NCBI GenBank assembly: GCA_016208105.1 | Contig: JACQYS010000001.1 | Location: forward strand, 1 to 64,000 | DNA from: Desulfovibrio sp. | Lineage (GTDB): Bacteria > Desulfobacterota > Desulfovibrionia > Desulfovibrionales > Desulfovibrionaceae | Direction: 5' to 3' | DNA: 64,000 nt | Part shown: piece after piece, positions 53,739 through 62,606 of the stretch | How positions within the stretch are numbered: the stretch's first letter is position 1 | Layout of the letters: each line of letters opens with the position of its first letter | Notes under the pieces: generated by a model | Seen by the model: only the letters and a program-made list of their open reading frames with translations | Databases searched by the model: none | Told to the model about the DNA's origin: nothing | Made by a program: the position numbers and the translations under genes

Positions 53739-54915
53739 ACTTCCTAAACTTCTTTTCGTATTCCTCGATGATGTCCATGTCCTTGTCGCCGCGTCCGGAC
53801 AGGCAGACCATCACATGGCTGTCCTTGGGGATGCTCGCGGCGTTCTCCAGCACCCAGGCCACGGCGTGCGAGCTCTCCATGGCCGGAAGGATGCCTTCTG
53901 AGCGGCAGAGGGTCATGAAGGCGTTGTAGGCCTGGGCATCGTTGATTGTACCGTAGTGGGCACGCCCGCTGTCCTGCAGTCCCGCATGCTCGGGGCCCAC
54001 ACCCGGGTAATCCAGGCCAGGGGCGATGGAATGCGAAGGCTCGATCTGGCCCTCCGTGGTCTGCAGGAGCATGCTCATGGCCCCGTGCAGAACGCCGGGC
54101 GTGCCGAGATTCAGCGGTGCGGAATGGTGGCAGCCAGGCTCGCCCGTGCCTGCAGCCTCCACGCCCACGAGCTTCACTTCCGAATGCGGCACGAATTCGT
54201 GGAAAGCCCCGATGGCGTTGGACCCGCCGCCCACGCAGGCCACCACGTAGTCGGGCAGGCGACCGATCTTCTTCATGAACTGGGCCTTGGCCTCGCGGCT
54301 GATGACGGACTGGAACTCGCGCACCAAGGTGGGGAAGGGGTGCGGCCCGGCAGCGGTGCCGAAGCAGTAGTGAGTGGTGCGCTGGTCCGCTATCCAGCGG
54401 CGCAAGGCCGCGTTGATGGCGTCCTTCAGGGTTTTGGTGCCGGACTCGATGGGCACCACCGTTGCGCCCAGAAGCCCCATGCGCCGCACGTTGTGGGACT
54501 GGCGAACCACGTCCGTGGCCCCCATGTACACCACGCATTCAAGGCCCAGCATGGCAGCGGCGGTGGCCGTGGCCACGCCGTGCATGCCCGCGCCCGTTTC
54601 GGCCAGCAGCACGGACTTGCCCATGTGCTTGCACAAAAGCCCCTGCCCCAGGGCGTTATTGATCTTGTGCGCGCCTGTGTGGTTCAAGTCCTCGCGCTTG
54701 AGCCACAGGTTGAAGCCCAGGCGTTCGGAGAGGTTGGGGCAGCGGTACAGGGCTGAGGGCCTGCCCACGTAATCCATTAGGATCGAGTTGAACTCGGCCT
54801 GGAAGGACTCGCTTGGAACGATGGTGTTCATGGCCTCCTCGATCTCGAGAAGAGGCGGCATGAGGAGCTCGGGAACGAACATCCCGCCGAATTTTCCGAA
54901 ATAGCCTTTCTGCAT
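53737..54915 (-). CDS. trpB: Tryptophan synthase beta chain
   Basis: 392 residues. It joins indole and serine with PLP. The PLP lysine is K84 in LNHTGAHKINNALGQ; GGGSNAIG binds the phosphate; EAAGTGEPG follows. It is the standard TrpB1 form, not the TrpB2 form. Spaced by hairpin repeats on both sides from trpF and trpA. Confidence 0.97.
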   Translation of the reverse strand: MQKGYFGKFGGMFVPELLMPPLLEIEEAMNTIVPSESFQAEFNSILMDYVGRPSALYRCPNLSERLGFNLWLKREDLNHTGAHKINNALGQGLLCKHMGKSVLLAETGAGMHGVATATAAAMLGLECVVYMGATDVVRQSHNVRRMGLLGATVVPIESGTKTLKDAINAALRRWIADQRTTHYCFGTAAGPHPFPTLVREFQSVISREAKAQFMKKIGRLPDYVVACVGGGSNAIGAFHEFVPHSEVKLVGVEAAGTGEPGCHHSAPLNLGTPGVLHGAMSMLLQTTEGQIEPSHSIAPGLDYPGVGPEHAGLQDSGRAHYGTINDAQAYNAFMTLCRSEGILPAMESSHAVAWVLENAASIPKDSHVMVCLSGRGDKDMDIIEEYEKKFRK

Positions 54916-54924
54916 GGGAAGATG

Positions 54925-54982
54925 CCTCCGGCGGCCCGGGGGACACTTTTTGAAAAAGTGTCCCCCGGAACCCCCCTCAAAA
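54925..54982 (-). repeat. Intergenic hairpin repeat between trpF and trpB
   Basis: CCTCCGGCGG (54925-54934) is followed by a near-perfect palindrome with arms CCGGGGGACACTTTTT and AAAAAGTGTCCCCCGG (54936-54967) and a TCAAAAACTTTTAG box. This is the same plan as the block at 53571-53640, with a different stem end. Confidence 0.75.
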
Positions 54983-55624
54983 ACTTTTAGTTATGTGAAA
55001 CGTTTGTTCGACTCTGGAAATGTCTTTTATGCCTGGGGAAATTTCGACTCCGGAGTTCAGGTCCAAGCCCGAGGGTTTGGCTTCCAGCAGGGCCTGTGCC
55101 GCATTGTCCGGGGAGAGCCCTCCGGCCAAAAGCCACGGTTTGGGGGCCGAAAGGCCCGAAAGAGTGGAGAAGTCCAGGCTCTTGCCGTGCCCGCCGCCTG
55201 AGGTGCCTGAATCAAGGAGCATCAGGGCGCACACGTCCTTGAAGCTCTGCATGTCCTGCCGAAGGGCTTCCAGTGCGCCGTCAGGAGTGACAGCCCCCTC
55301 AGCTAGGTAGCGTTGCGGCCAGAAGACCTTGATCACCTTGTCTGTTCCAACGGTGCGGCAGAAGGCTTCGTCCTGCCCGGCATGGAGCTGGGCGTAATCA
55401 AGACCGGCAACATCTATGATGCGCCGTACCTCTTCGGCGTCTTGGCCGACGAACACCCCGACCCGTTTAGCCCGGCCGCGCGGGATGGCTGCGACATGCC
55501 CGGGCGTCACCTTGCGTGGGCTCTTGGCGGCGAAAATAAAGCCAAGGAAATCCACGCCCAGCTCATCCAGGGCGGCCACCTGTTCGGGCAGGGTCATCCC
55601 GCAGACTTTAACCAGAACACTCAT
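54977..55624 (-). CDS. trpF: Phosphoribosylanthranilate isomerase
   Basis: 215 residues. It isomerises phosphoribosylanthranilate. VKVCGMT (catalytic C8) at the start, LGVDFLGFIF, and the C-terminal GLDLNSGVEISPGIKD (with the catalytic Asp) are the family marks. Its 3' end overlaps the repeat block by a few bases; the 5' side has another repeat before trpC. Confidence 0.95.
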   Translation of the reverse strand: MSVLVKVCGMTLPEQVAALDELGVDFLGFIFAAKSPRKVTPGHVAAIPRGRAKRVGVFVGQDAEEVRRIIDVAGLDYAQLHAGQDEAFCRTVGTDKVIKVFWPQRYLAEGAVTPDGALEALRQDMQSFKDVCALMLLDSGTSGGGHGKSLDFSTLSGLSAPKPWLLAGGLSPDNAAQALLEAKPSGLDLNSGVEISPGIKDISRVEQTFHITKSF

Positions 55625-55640
55625 TGCAACACCTAATAAT

Positions 55641-55695
55641 GAGGGATTCCAAAGGGCGAGAGCCCTTTGGCCGCCGGAGGCCTCCCCCCGGCCAG
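55641..55695 (-). repeat. Intergenic hairpin repeat between trpC and trpF
   Basis: Arms CCAAAGGGC (55649-55657) and GCCCTTTGG (55662-55670), followed by CCGCCGGAGG (55671-55680) and CCTCCCCCCGGCC. The core GATTCCAAAGGGC...GCCCTTTGGCCGCCGGAGGC recurs inverted at 60430-60473. Confidence 0.75.
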
Positions 55696-55710
55696 CCTAA
55701 GCCATAGCCG

Positions 55711-56481
55711 TCACGCGTCTCTCTCCACCAGCTTCGCAAGCGCCTTACCAGGATCGCCTTCGCTCATGAGCGATGTCCCCACCAGCACTGCGTCGTACCC
55801 GGCCTGGACCATGCGCTCCACGTCCTCAGGCGTTGATATGCCGCTGGCCGCTATCCAGACCTGGCCTTCCGGCTTGTGTTTGGCCAGGCGTTCGGCCACG
55901 GCCAGATCGGTGGTGAGCTTGTCCAGGTCGCGGCTGTTCACCTGGATGATCTCCGGGTCCAGGGCCTGGGCCTTTTCCAGGTCGGCCTCGTCGAACACTT
56001 CCACCACAGCGGCCAGTTCGAAGGCATGGGCCAGGCCCAGCATCTCGCGCAGTTCCTCCTGCTCGCTCATGCGGGCGATCAGAAGAAACGCCGAGGCCGG
56101 GGTGGAGGCCGTCTCGATCACCTGCACCGGGTGCAGGATGAAATCCTTGCGAAGCATGGGCAGCCCTGCGCAGGCCATGCGCGTTAGGTAGTCGAGGCTG
56201 CCCTTGAAGTAGGTCTCCTCGGTGAGCACCGACAGTGCGGCCGCTCCGGCAGCCTTGTAGGCCTTGGCCACCTGTTCGGGGCTTAAGGCCATGTTGATCT
56301 CGCCACGCGAGGGCGAGGCCCGCTTGTATTCGGCGATGACCGCACCGGGGGAGTTCTCCCAGAGGGCGCGGATGAAGTCCGGGCGTTCGCCTTCGAAGGG
56401 GGGAGGCATCATGCCGGCGTCTTCCAGCTGGATGAGCCGGTTTATCTCCATGGCCTTGGCCTCGCGGAACTTGTTAAGCAT
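55711..56481 (-). CDS. trpC: Indole-3-glycerol phosphate synthase
   Basis: 256 residues from ATG 56481, overlapping the trpD stop by eight bases; the longer frame to 56595 runs inside trpD and is not used. VIAEYKRASPSRG, MLRKDFILHPVQ and LVGTSLMSEGDPG are the family motifs. It closes the indole ring of the anthranilate deoxyribulose phosphate. trpF is a separate gene, not a fusion as in enterics. Confidence 0.96.
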   Translation of the reverse strand: MLNKFREAKAMEINRLIQLEDAGMMPPPFEGERPDFIRALWENSPGAVIAEYKRASPSRGEINMALSPEQVAKAYKAAGAAALSVLTEETYFKGSLDYLTRMACAGLPMLRKDFILHPVQVIETASTPASAFLLIARMSEQEELREMLGLAHAFELAAVVEVFDEADLEKAQALDPEIIQVNSRDLDKLTTDLAVAERLAKHKPEGQVWIAASGISTPEDVERMVQAGYDAVLVGTSLMSEGDPGKALAKLVERDA

Positions 56482-57472
56482 TGATCTGACCGTTCCAGAA
56501 TTTGGCGGCCACGCCGGAAGCCACGGCTTCGCGGGCCTTTTCCACGCCCTGCTTGAGGGTGAGGCCCTCTTCGAGCAGATGCAGGCAGGTGCCAAGGTTG
56601 AGCGCCAGCATGTCCTTCATGGCTTCTGGGCCGTGCCCCTCAAGCAGCTCCGCAAGCACGGCCACAGCCTCGTCCTTGCTGGCCACGGCCACCTCGGAGA
56701 GCTTGTGGCGCGGGATGCCAAGGGTTTGCGGGTCCAGGGTCTCGCGCCGCGTCCAGCCGTCGCGAATCCAGACCACCTCGGCCGGGCCGAAGGGCGAGAG
56801 CTCGTCGAAGCCGCCCGCTCCGTGCACCACGGCCGCATTGCGCACGCCGGTCAAGGCCAGGGCTTCGCCAATGAGCGGAACGAAACCGGCCGTGGGGACG
56901 CCCAGAAGCTGATGGGTGGGGCGGGCCGGGTTTAAGAGCGGCCCCATGAGGTTGAAGAGGGTGCGCGCCCCAAGTTCCTTGCGGATGGGCATGATGCGCT
57001 TGAAGGCCGGGTGGAAGTTGGGGGCGAAGAGAAACACGAAGTTGCGCTTTATAAGCTCCCCGGCCACGGCCTCGGGTTCCACGGTGAGGCCAAGGCCCAG
57101 GGACTCGATGATGTCCGCCGAGCCGCAGGTGGAGGACACGGAGCGGTTGCCGTGCTTGACCACCTTATGCCCCATCGCGGCCAGGTACAGGGCCACGGCG
57201 GTGGAGCAGTTGAACGAGCAGGTGTTGTCGCCGCCTGTGCCGCAGGTGTCGATGCGGTCGCCGGTGAGGCCGGGCACCAGGCGCGCCTCCTCCAGGGCCG
57301 CCTTGACCCCGCAGGCGATTTCCAGGCCGGTTTCGCCCTTGGTCTTGAGCCCCATGAGGAAGGCGCCCACGCAGGAGGGGGGCATCTCGCCCTTGTACAT
57401 GGCCCTGAAGGACTTGAGGGCGTCGTCTTCAGACAGGTTCTTGCCTATGGCCAGACGTTCCAGGACTTCCAT
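56474..57472 (-). CDS. trpD: Anthranilate phosphoribosyltransferase
   Basis: 332 residues. It joins anthranilate and PRPP. CGTGGDNTCSFNCSTAVAL binds the pyrophosphate, KHGNRSVSSTCGSADI the metal and anthranilate, and FLFAPNFHPAFKRIMPIRKELG is the second half. It is not fused to trpG, which lies apart, beyond a DUF2971 gene. Confidence 0.97.
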   Translation of the reverse strand: MEVLERLAIGKNLSEDDALKSFRAMYKGEMPPSCVGAFLMGLKTKGETGLEIACGVKAALEEARLVPGLTGDRIDTCGTGGDNTCSFNCSTAVALYLAAMGHKVVKHGNRSVSSTCGSADIIESLGLGLTVEPEAVAGELIKRNFVFLFAPNFHPAFKRIMPIRKELGARTLFNLMGPLLNPARPTHQLLGVPTAGFVPLIGEALALTGVRNAAVVHGAGGFDELSPFGPAEVVWIRDGWTRRETLDPQTLGIPRHKLSEVAVASKDEAVAVLAELLEGHGPEAMKDMLALNLGTCLHLLEEGLTLKQGVEKAREAVASGVAAKFWNGQINA

Positions 57473-57540
57473 GGAATCTCCTTCTTCACTCCGGCCCGTG
57501 AGGCAGGCCGGACGCTTTATGCTCGTTCGTGCGTGTAATC

Positions 57541-58284
57541 TTATGTGTTCAACCGTTTGAAACTGGGGAAATTAAAGAGCGTCGACTTTATCACCCTGTC
57601 CGAGAGCCCCTGTGCGGCAATGATGGTCTGGGTCAGCTCCAGCTGCCAGGGCTCGGAGAGCGGGGATACATAGATGTTCTCGATCATGGATGCTGGTTCC
57701 ACGGGGATGTGCAGTCCATACTCGTCCAACAATTTTGGGCTGTGTTCCCCGTCGTTGTTGATGAACACCAGCCTGAATTCGCGCTCGTGCTCGAAGGGCT
57801 TGCGCTTGAGCAGGGCGAAGTCGAAGATGTCTGCGATGACGCAGTCGTCCTTGATCACGTCCTTGTAGAGAACCTTGCCCGCGGTGATGTCGTGGGTGGC
57901 CAGCTGGCCCATGAGCCCGCTGAAGGTTGATGTGATGGCGATGGAGTGACCGCTGCCCCCGAACAGCTTCCACATGGCCTCGGACTCGTACTCGTTTATG
58001 TGCCAGCAGTTGACGAACACCTTTATCCGTTCCCGGGTGAGGTAGCGTTCGTGGTCGGCGATGAAGCGCTCCTGGGCCTCGGGGGTCTTTTCCGGCTGGG
58101 AGGCCAGATACAGCTCCGGGGGCATCAGGCACTCGTAGGGGTCGCCCAGCTTGTCCACGCGGCGAAAATACAGACGCTTCATGAGAAGAAAGTCGAGGAA
58201 CTTCTCGAAGGTCAGGTATTTCCACAGCGTGGTCTCCTGTCCGAGAACGTCGCTGGGTGAGAGGTTTCTGATGCTAAGAGCCAT
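57541..58284 (-). CDS. DUF2971 family protein inside the trp operon
   Basis: 247 residues. LWKYLTFEKFLDFLLMKRLYFRRVDKLGDPYE at the start and FVNCWHINEYESEAMWKLF (the C-W-H part) with an EHEREFRLVF stretch are the DUF2971 pattern. It sits between trpG (13 bases) and trpD (68 bases) on the same strand, so it is expected to be transcribed with the trp genes. DUF2971 has no firm function; no role in tryptophan synthesis is known. It could be an inserted passenger. Confidence 0.85.
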   Translation of the reverse strand: MALSIRNLSPSDVLGQETTLWKYLTFEKFLDFLLMKRLYFRRVDKLGDPYECLMPPELYLASQPEKTPEAQERFIADHERYLTRERIKVFVNCWHINEYESEAMWKLFGGSGHSIAITSTFSGLMGQLATHDITAGKVLYKDVIKDDCVIADIFDFALLKRKPFEHEREFRLVFINNDGEHSPKLLDEYGLHIPVEPASMIENIYVSPLSEPWQLELTQTIIAAQGLSDRVIKSTLFNFPSFKRLNT

Positions 58285-58296
58285 GAGACCTTCCGC

Positions 58297-58869
58297 CTAG
58301 ACGACCATTTCCGGGAAGTTTTTGAGAAGCTTCATCCCGTCCGGCGTAAGCACAGATTCAGGATGGAACTGCACGCCAACCCAGGGCCTATCCTTCCACC
58401 GAAGACCCATCACCTCGTTTTCGTCGGTCCAGGCCGTTATCTCAAGCTTCTCCGGGGCCTTGTGGGCCAGCACTAGGAGCGAATGGTACCGGCAGACCTC
58501 CATGGGGTTGGGCAGGCCGGAAAAGAGGCCGCTCTCCCTGTGGGTCACCAGGCTGGTCTTGCCGTGCATGATGCGGTCCGCCACCACCACGGGCGCTCCT
58601 GCGAAGTGGCCAAGTATCTGGTGCCCCAGGCACACGCCCAGAACCGGGGTCTTCTTTGGCAGCTTGCCAAGAAACTCCAGGCACAGCCCGGCGTTCTCCG
58701 GCCTGCTTGGCCCGGGCGAGATGACGCACCGCTCCACCTGGCCCGATTCGGCGAGCTTGAGCACATCCGGGTCCTCGTTGGTCATGACCACCGGGTCCAT
58801 GCCAAGCTGCTGGAAGTACTGCACCAGGTTGAAGGTGAAGGAGTCGTAATTATCTATGAGCAAAAACAT
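58297..58869 (-). CDS. trpG: Anthranilate synthase glutaminase component
   Basis: 190 residues from ATG 58869, overlapping trpE by 20 bases; the longer frame to 59082 lies in trpE. LLIDNYDSFTFNLVQYF start, C80 in GVCLGHQILGHF, and the His-Glu pair in QFHPES are the glutaminase set. It supplies ammonia from glutamine to TrpE. Confidence 0.97.
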   Translation of the reverse strand: MFLLIDNYDSFTFNLVQYFQQLGMDPVVMTNEDPDVLKLAESGQVERCVISPGPSRPENAGLCLEFLGKLPKKTPVLGVCLGHQILGHFAGAPVVVADRIMHGKTSLVTHRESGLFSGLPNPMEVCRYHSLLVLAHKAPEKLEITAWTDENEVMGLRWKDRPWVGVQFHPESVLTPDGMKLLKNFPEMVV

Positions 58870-60262
58870 CGCCTTCCTCCTGTCCGGCCAGAACCTCGGC
58901 CAGCACCCGGGCCTTGTTGTGCACTTCCTGCCATTCCTTGTCCGGGTCGGAATCGAACACGATCCCGGCCCCTGTCTGCCACTGCACCATGCCGTCCTTG
59001 AACCACATGGAGCGGATGAGTATGCCGGTGTCCAGGTCGACCCGACCCTTGTCCAGGCCCAGCCAGCCGATGGCTCCGGCATAGGGGCCGCGGGCTATGG
59101 TCTCGGTTTCGGCGATGATCTCCATGGCCCGGACCTTGGGGGCGCCGGAAACGGTCCCGGCCGGGAAAACGGAGCCGATGACGTCCAGGGCGTCCAGGCC
59201 GTCTTTTAGCTTGGCTGTGACGTAGGAGGTCATGTGCAGCACGTGGGAGAACTTCTCCACCTGCATGAATTTTTCCACCTGCACGCTGCCGGGCTTGGCG
59301 ATGCGGCCCAGGTCGTTTCGGCCAAGATCCACCAGCATCACGTGCTCGGCGCGTTCCTTGGGGTCGGCCAGAAGATCCTGCGCGAAATGTTCGTCCTGGA
59401 GCTCGTCCTTGCCGCGCGGGCGGGTGCCGGCGATGGGCGCCGTGGTCAGGGTGCCGTTCACGCAGCGCACCAGAAACTCCGGCGAGGACCCCACCAGGGT
59501 GATCCGTGGCAGCCGCACGAAGAACATGTAGGGGGAGGGATTCACCTGGCGCAGGCGCCGGTAGACCGCGAAGGGGTCGCCATTGAACGGGGCGTGGAAG
59601 CGGTTGGAAAGAACCACCTGGATGCATTCGCCCTGGTGGATCATTTCCTTGGCCTTGCGCACCCCGGCCAGGAAGGCCTGCTCCCCGGGATGGTGCAGCA
59701 CGCCGCCCATCTCCGGAGTGTCCATGGTGCGCAGTACGGCCGAAGCGTCCAGCTTGGGGCGCATGCCTCCGCCAAGAGACAACAGGCAGCAGCGATGGCG
59801 CAGGTGGTCGAAGAGCACCACATGGCCCGGCAGAACCAGAGTGCAGTCCACGTCCTTGGGCGGGATGACCCTAGCCACCTTGGGCATGAACAGCGCGGCC
59901 GAGCCGTAGCCGAAGTAGCCGTAAAGCCCGCGTGTGATGCCGGGAAGATCTTCGAACCCGGCGGGTGGGGTCACGGTGATGGCGGCCATGAGCTCGCGCA
60001 CGCCGTCCAGGAAGGGGCGGCCGCTCAACTCTTCCAGTGATTTTAGGCGATCGTCCCTGGTGGTGAGGGTGAGTTTTCCGTCCTGGCAGCTGGCTGTGAG
60101 CCTGAAATCCCATGCCAGGATCGAGTAGCGGCCCAGGCGTCCGTCCACCTCGGCGGACTCGAAGAGAATGCCCGGCCTGTCCCCCACCAGACCCAGGTAC
60201 AGGCTGATGGGCGTCTGCACGTCGGCGGGCAGCCACTTGGCTTCCTGCAATAACTCGATCAT
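58850..60262 (-). CDS. trpE: Anthranilate synthase component I
   Basis: 470 residues. It makes anthranilate from chorismate. The N-terminal ILFESAEVDGRLGRYSI contains the region that binds tryptophan for feedback inhibition (LFES here for LLES). The catalytic half has IAGTRPRGKDE, HVMLVDLGRNDLGRI and SGAPKVRAMEII. It overlaps trpG by 20 bases. The 218-base gap upstream has no tryptophan-rich leader. Confidence 0.97.
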   Translation of the reverse strand: MIELLQEAKWLPADVQTPISLYLGLVGDRPGILFESAEVDGRLGRYSILAWDFRLTASCQDGKLTLTTRDDRLKSLEELSGRPFLDGVRELMAAITVTPPAGFEDLPGITRGLYGYFGYGSAALFMPKVARVIPPKDVDCTLVLPGHVVLFDHLRHRCCLLSLGGGMRPKLDASAVLRTMDTPEMGGVLHHPGEQAFLAGVRKAKEMIHQGECIQVVLSNRFHAPFNGDPFAVYRRLRQVNPSPYMFFVRLPRITLVGSSPEFLVRCVNGTLTTAPIAGTRPRGKDELQDEHFAQDLLADPKERAEHVMLVDLGRNDLGRIAKPGSVQVEKFMQVEKFSHVLHMTSYVTAKLKDGLDALDVIGSVFPAGTVSGAPKVRAMEIIAETETIARGPYAGAIGWLGLDKGRVDLDTGILIRSMWFKDGMVQWQTGAGIVFDSDPDKEWQEVHNKARVLAEVLAGQEEGDVFAHR

Positions 60263-60300
60263 GGCGTGTCCTTGTCGTAGCCGGGATGGTGTGCCGCCAA

Positions 60301-60480
60301 GGGAAGAAGCCTTCGGCGGGGTATGATCCCGAGTTGTTCACGTTGCCTTCGCGTGGTGCCGGGCTGCTAAGGGGAAAACCCTTGCGGCCCATGGCGCCCC
60401 ACGAATCTCAATATCTTTGCGGGTGCCGGGAAGAAGCCTCCGGCGGCCAAAGGGCCAAGGCCCTTTGGAATCCCCTTTTA
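60301..60480 (-). repeat. Hairpin repeats in the tyrA-trpE gap
   Basis: Two related blocks: GAAGCCTTCGGCGG (60306-60319), and GAAGCCTCCGGCGG (60433-60446) followed by a 22-base perfect palindrome with arms CCAAAGGGCCA/TGGCCCTTTGG (60447-60468) and AATCCCC. The second block is the mirror of the one between trpC and trpF (55641-55695). No trp leader peptide or attenuator was found. Confidence 0.7.
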
Positions 60481-61299
60481 TTATATACCGTCCTTTGGAC
60501 GTCTTGCCGGGCATGTCCCGGCCGCGGCGTCTTTCCACCAGCCTTTGGCCCGCTCCACCAGGAGCTCCAGGTCGCCGCCCGCAGCCACGTTCAGATAGTT
60601 GCGGTAAGAGCGCACCGCCTCCAGGCTGTACGGATTGGCCTCGAAAATGAGCCTGAAGAGGTCCGCGTCCTCAAGGATGAGCTTCTTGGCCGCATCCAGG
60701 CGCCGCCGAAAGGACGGGGTGAGGTAGCGGTCGAATTCCTCATGGCTGGCCTGGGCCGCCAGATAGGCCACCGTGGAGATGAAGTTGAGCCCCTGCACGT
60801 AGGCCATGGCCTTGTCGTGCTCCTGGGCCGTGTCAGTGAACGTGGAGAATCCCAGACGTTTCAGGAGCTCCTCCACCTGGCGCAGGGCTTCTTCCCCCCG
60901 GCCGGGGCACACCGCCACCCTGAGCTCGTCGCCCTCCTGGGGCTTGGGGCCAAACAGCGGATGCGTGCCTACCACCGGGCCGGCGTGCAGAAGCATCATC
61001 TCTTCCAGAGGCTTCACCTTCACTGAACATATGTCCGCCACGATGCATCCCTTGGGCAGGTGGGGCGTGAGTTCGCTTATCACCTGGGCCATGGCCTGGG
61101 CCGGAACACACAGGAGCACCAGGTCCGAGCGGGGCAGGGCCCGCTCGGCGGCTTCGCTTGTAAGCGGCGCGTCCAGCTCGTGGCAGGCCAGACCCTCCCG
61201 GCGGCAGCGGCTGACGAAGAGCCGCCCCATCTTGCCGGAGGCGCCGACCACGGTGATGGTGCGAATGGCTTGGGCCGCGTTCAACGCACATGCCTCCAC
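60481..61299 (-). CDS. tyrA: Prephenate dehydrogenase
   Basis: 272 residues. It oxidises prephenate toward tyrosine with NAD. The N-terminal TITVVGASGKMGRLFV binds the nucleotide. DICSVKVKPLEEM and GTHPLFGPK are family motifs, followed by the helical C-terminal domain. The start could be an internal codon, since the first residues overlap aroA by 19 bases. The neighbours pheA and aroA agree with the call. Confidence 0.9.
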   Translation of the reverse strand: MEACALNAAQAIRTITVVGASGKMGRLFVSRCRREGLACHELDAPLTSEAAERALPRSDLVLLCVPAQAMAQVISELTPHLPKGCIVADICSVKVKPLEEMMLLHAGPVVGTHPLFGPKPQEGDELRVAVCPGRGEEALRQVEELLKRLGFSTFTDTAQEHDKAMAYVQGLNFISTVAYLAAQASHEEFDRYLTPSFRRRLDAAKKLILEDADLFRLIFEANPYSLEAVRSYRNYLNVAAGGDLELLVERAKGWWKDAAAGTCPARRPKDGI

Positions 61300-62606
61300 T
61301 GGTCCCAGAAGCCCGGGAAGCTCTTGGCCACACAGGCCGGTTTGTCCAGGCGAACGTCCACCCCGGCCAGTTCCAGAAGCGACAGGCTCATGGCCATGCG
61401 GTGGTCGCCGTAGGTACAGAAGTCCACGGCCTGACCGGACGAAATGGGCCGCGCGGTCACGGACAGGCCGTCTTCGAAGGTTTCCACAGCGGATCCGATC
61501 TTGCGCAGCTCGTCGGCGCAGGCCTGGAGTCGGTCCGACTCCTTGATTCGCAGATGGGCAACGTTTCGGATGGTGGTGGTGCCCGTCGCCTGGGCGGCCA
61601 CGGCGCAGACCGTGGGCACCAGGTCCGGGCAGGAACCCATGTCGAGCTCAACTCCATGAAGGCCCGAGCCGGTGCGGGAGACGGTCACGCCTTCGGCGTC
61701 CCAGACCACGCTTGCGCCCATGCGGGCCAGGATGTCCAGGATGGCCTTGTCCCCCTGGAGCGAATCCCGGCGCAGGCCGCGCACATGCACAGGCTTCTTG
61801 CCCACCGCCCCGGCGGCCAAAAAGTAGGACGCGTTGGACCAGTCGCCCTCCACCGTATAGGTCCTGGCCCGGTAGCTGCCCGGTTCGACCCGGAACCGGA
61901 GCATGCCTGGCTTGACAGCGGTCACTTCGGTAAAGGCCTTGCGCACCCATGCGGCGTCTTCGAGGGCCTCCACCGCCACCTCCAGGCCGAAGTCGGCCAT
62001 GGCCATGAGCGTGAGCGACACGTAGGGCCAGGAGACCACCTTGTCCCCTCCGATGCCCACCAACAGGGGACCGGCGGCCAAGGGCGCGCCAAGCAGGATG
62101 CCCGAGAGGTACTGGCTGGACTCGTCCAGGGGGATGGTGATCTCGCCGCCAGCGAAGCCTGTGGTGCGGATGACCACGGGCGGGTAGCCGGGCTTGCCCT
62201 CCCAGTCGAAGGCGGGACCGAGGTGCTTGATCGCGTCGGTCAGCTGGCCGATGGGGCGATCGTGCATGCGGCCTTCGCCATGAATGCGGAAAAGCCCCTT
62301 GCCCGCTGCCAGTACAGCTGTGAGCAGTCGGCAGGTGGTGCCGGATTCGCCCACGTTGCAATCGGCCGGTGTTTCGGCTCCGCCCCTGGGCTGACCGCCG
62401 ATGCCGGTGATTTCCCAGCCCCGGTAGGTGTTTTTGAAGACTGCCCCGCAGGCGGCCAGGCAGCGCCGGGTGCGGATGAGGTCGTCCGATTCCAGGGCGT
62501 CTTTGACCAGGGATTCGCCGTCGGCCAGGGCAGCGCAGATGAACGCCCGGTGCGAGACGGATTTCGAGGCCGGAGCCTTGATGTCTATTGCGGATGGCAT
62601 GATCAC
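61281..62606 (-). CDS. aroA: 3-phosphoshikimate 1-carboxyvinyltransferase
   Basis: 441 residues. It joins shikimate 3-phosphate and phosphoenolpyruvate. APASKSVSHRAFICAALADGES at the start, GESGTTCRLLTAVLA, and the later RIKESDRL and DHRMAMSLSLL are the hallmarks. The start overlaps the pheA stop by four bases. ATG 62600 is a near alternative. Confidence 0.97.
   Translation of the reverse strand: MIMPSAIDIKAPASKSVSHRAFICAALADGESLVKDALESDDLIRTRRCLAACGAVFKNTYRGWEITGIGGQPRGGAETPADCNVGESGTTCRLLTAVLAAGKGLFRIHGEGRMHDRPIGQLTDAIKHLGPAFDWEGKPGYPPVVIRTTGFAGGEITIPLDESSQYLSGILLGAPLAAGPLLVGIGGDKVVSWPYVSLTLMAMADFGLEVAVEALEDAAWVRKAFTEVTAVKPGMLRFRVEPGSYRARTYTVEGDWSNASYFLAAGAVGKKPVHVRGLRRDSLQGDKAILDILARMGASVVWDAEGVTVSRTGSGLHGVELDMGSCPDLVPTVCAVAAQATGTTTIRNVAHLRIKESDRLQACADELRKIGSAVETFEDGLSVTARPISSGQAVDFCTYGDHRMAMSLSLLELAGVDVRLDKPACVAKSFPGFWDQWRHVR

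Noticed and set aside
60263..60480. Possible trp attenuator before trpE
   Set aside because: On the minus strand no short frame with tandem tryptophan codons is present, and the strong palindrome belongs to a repeat family also found away from trpE.
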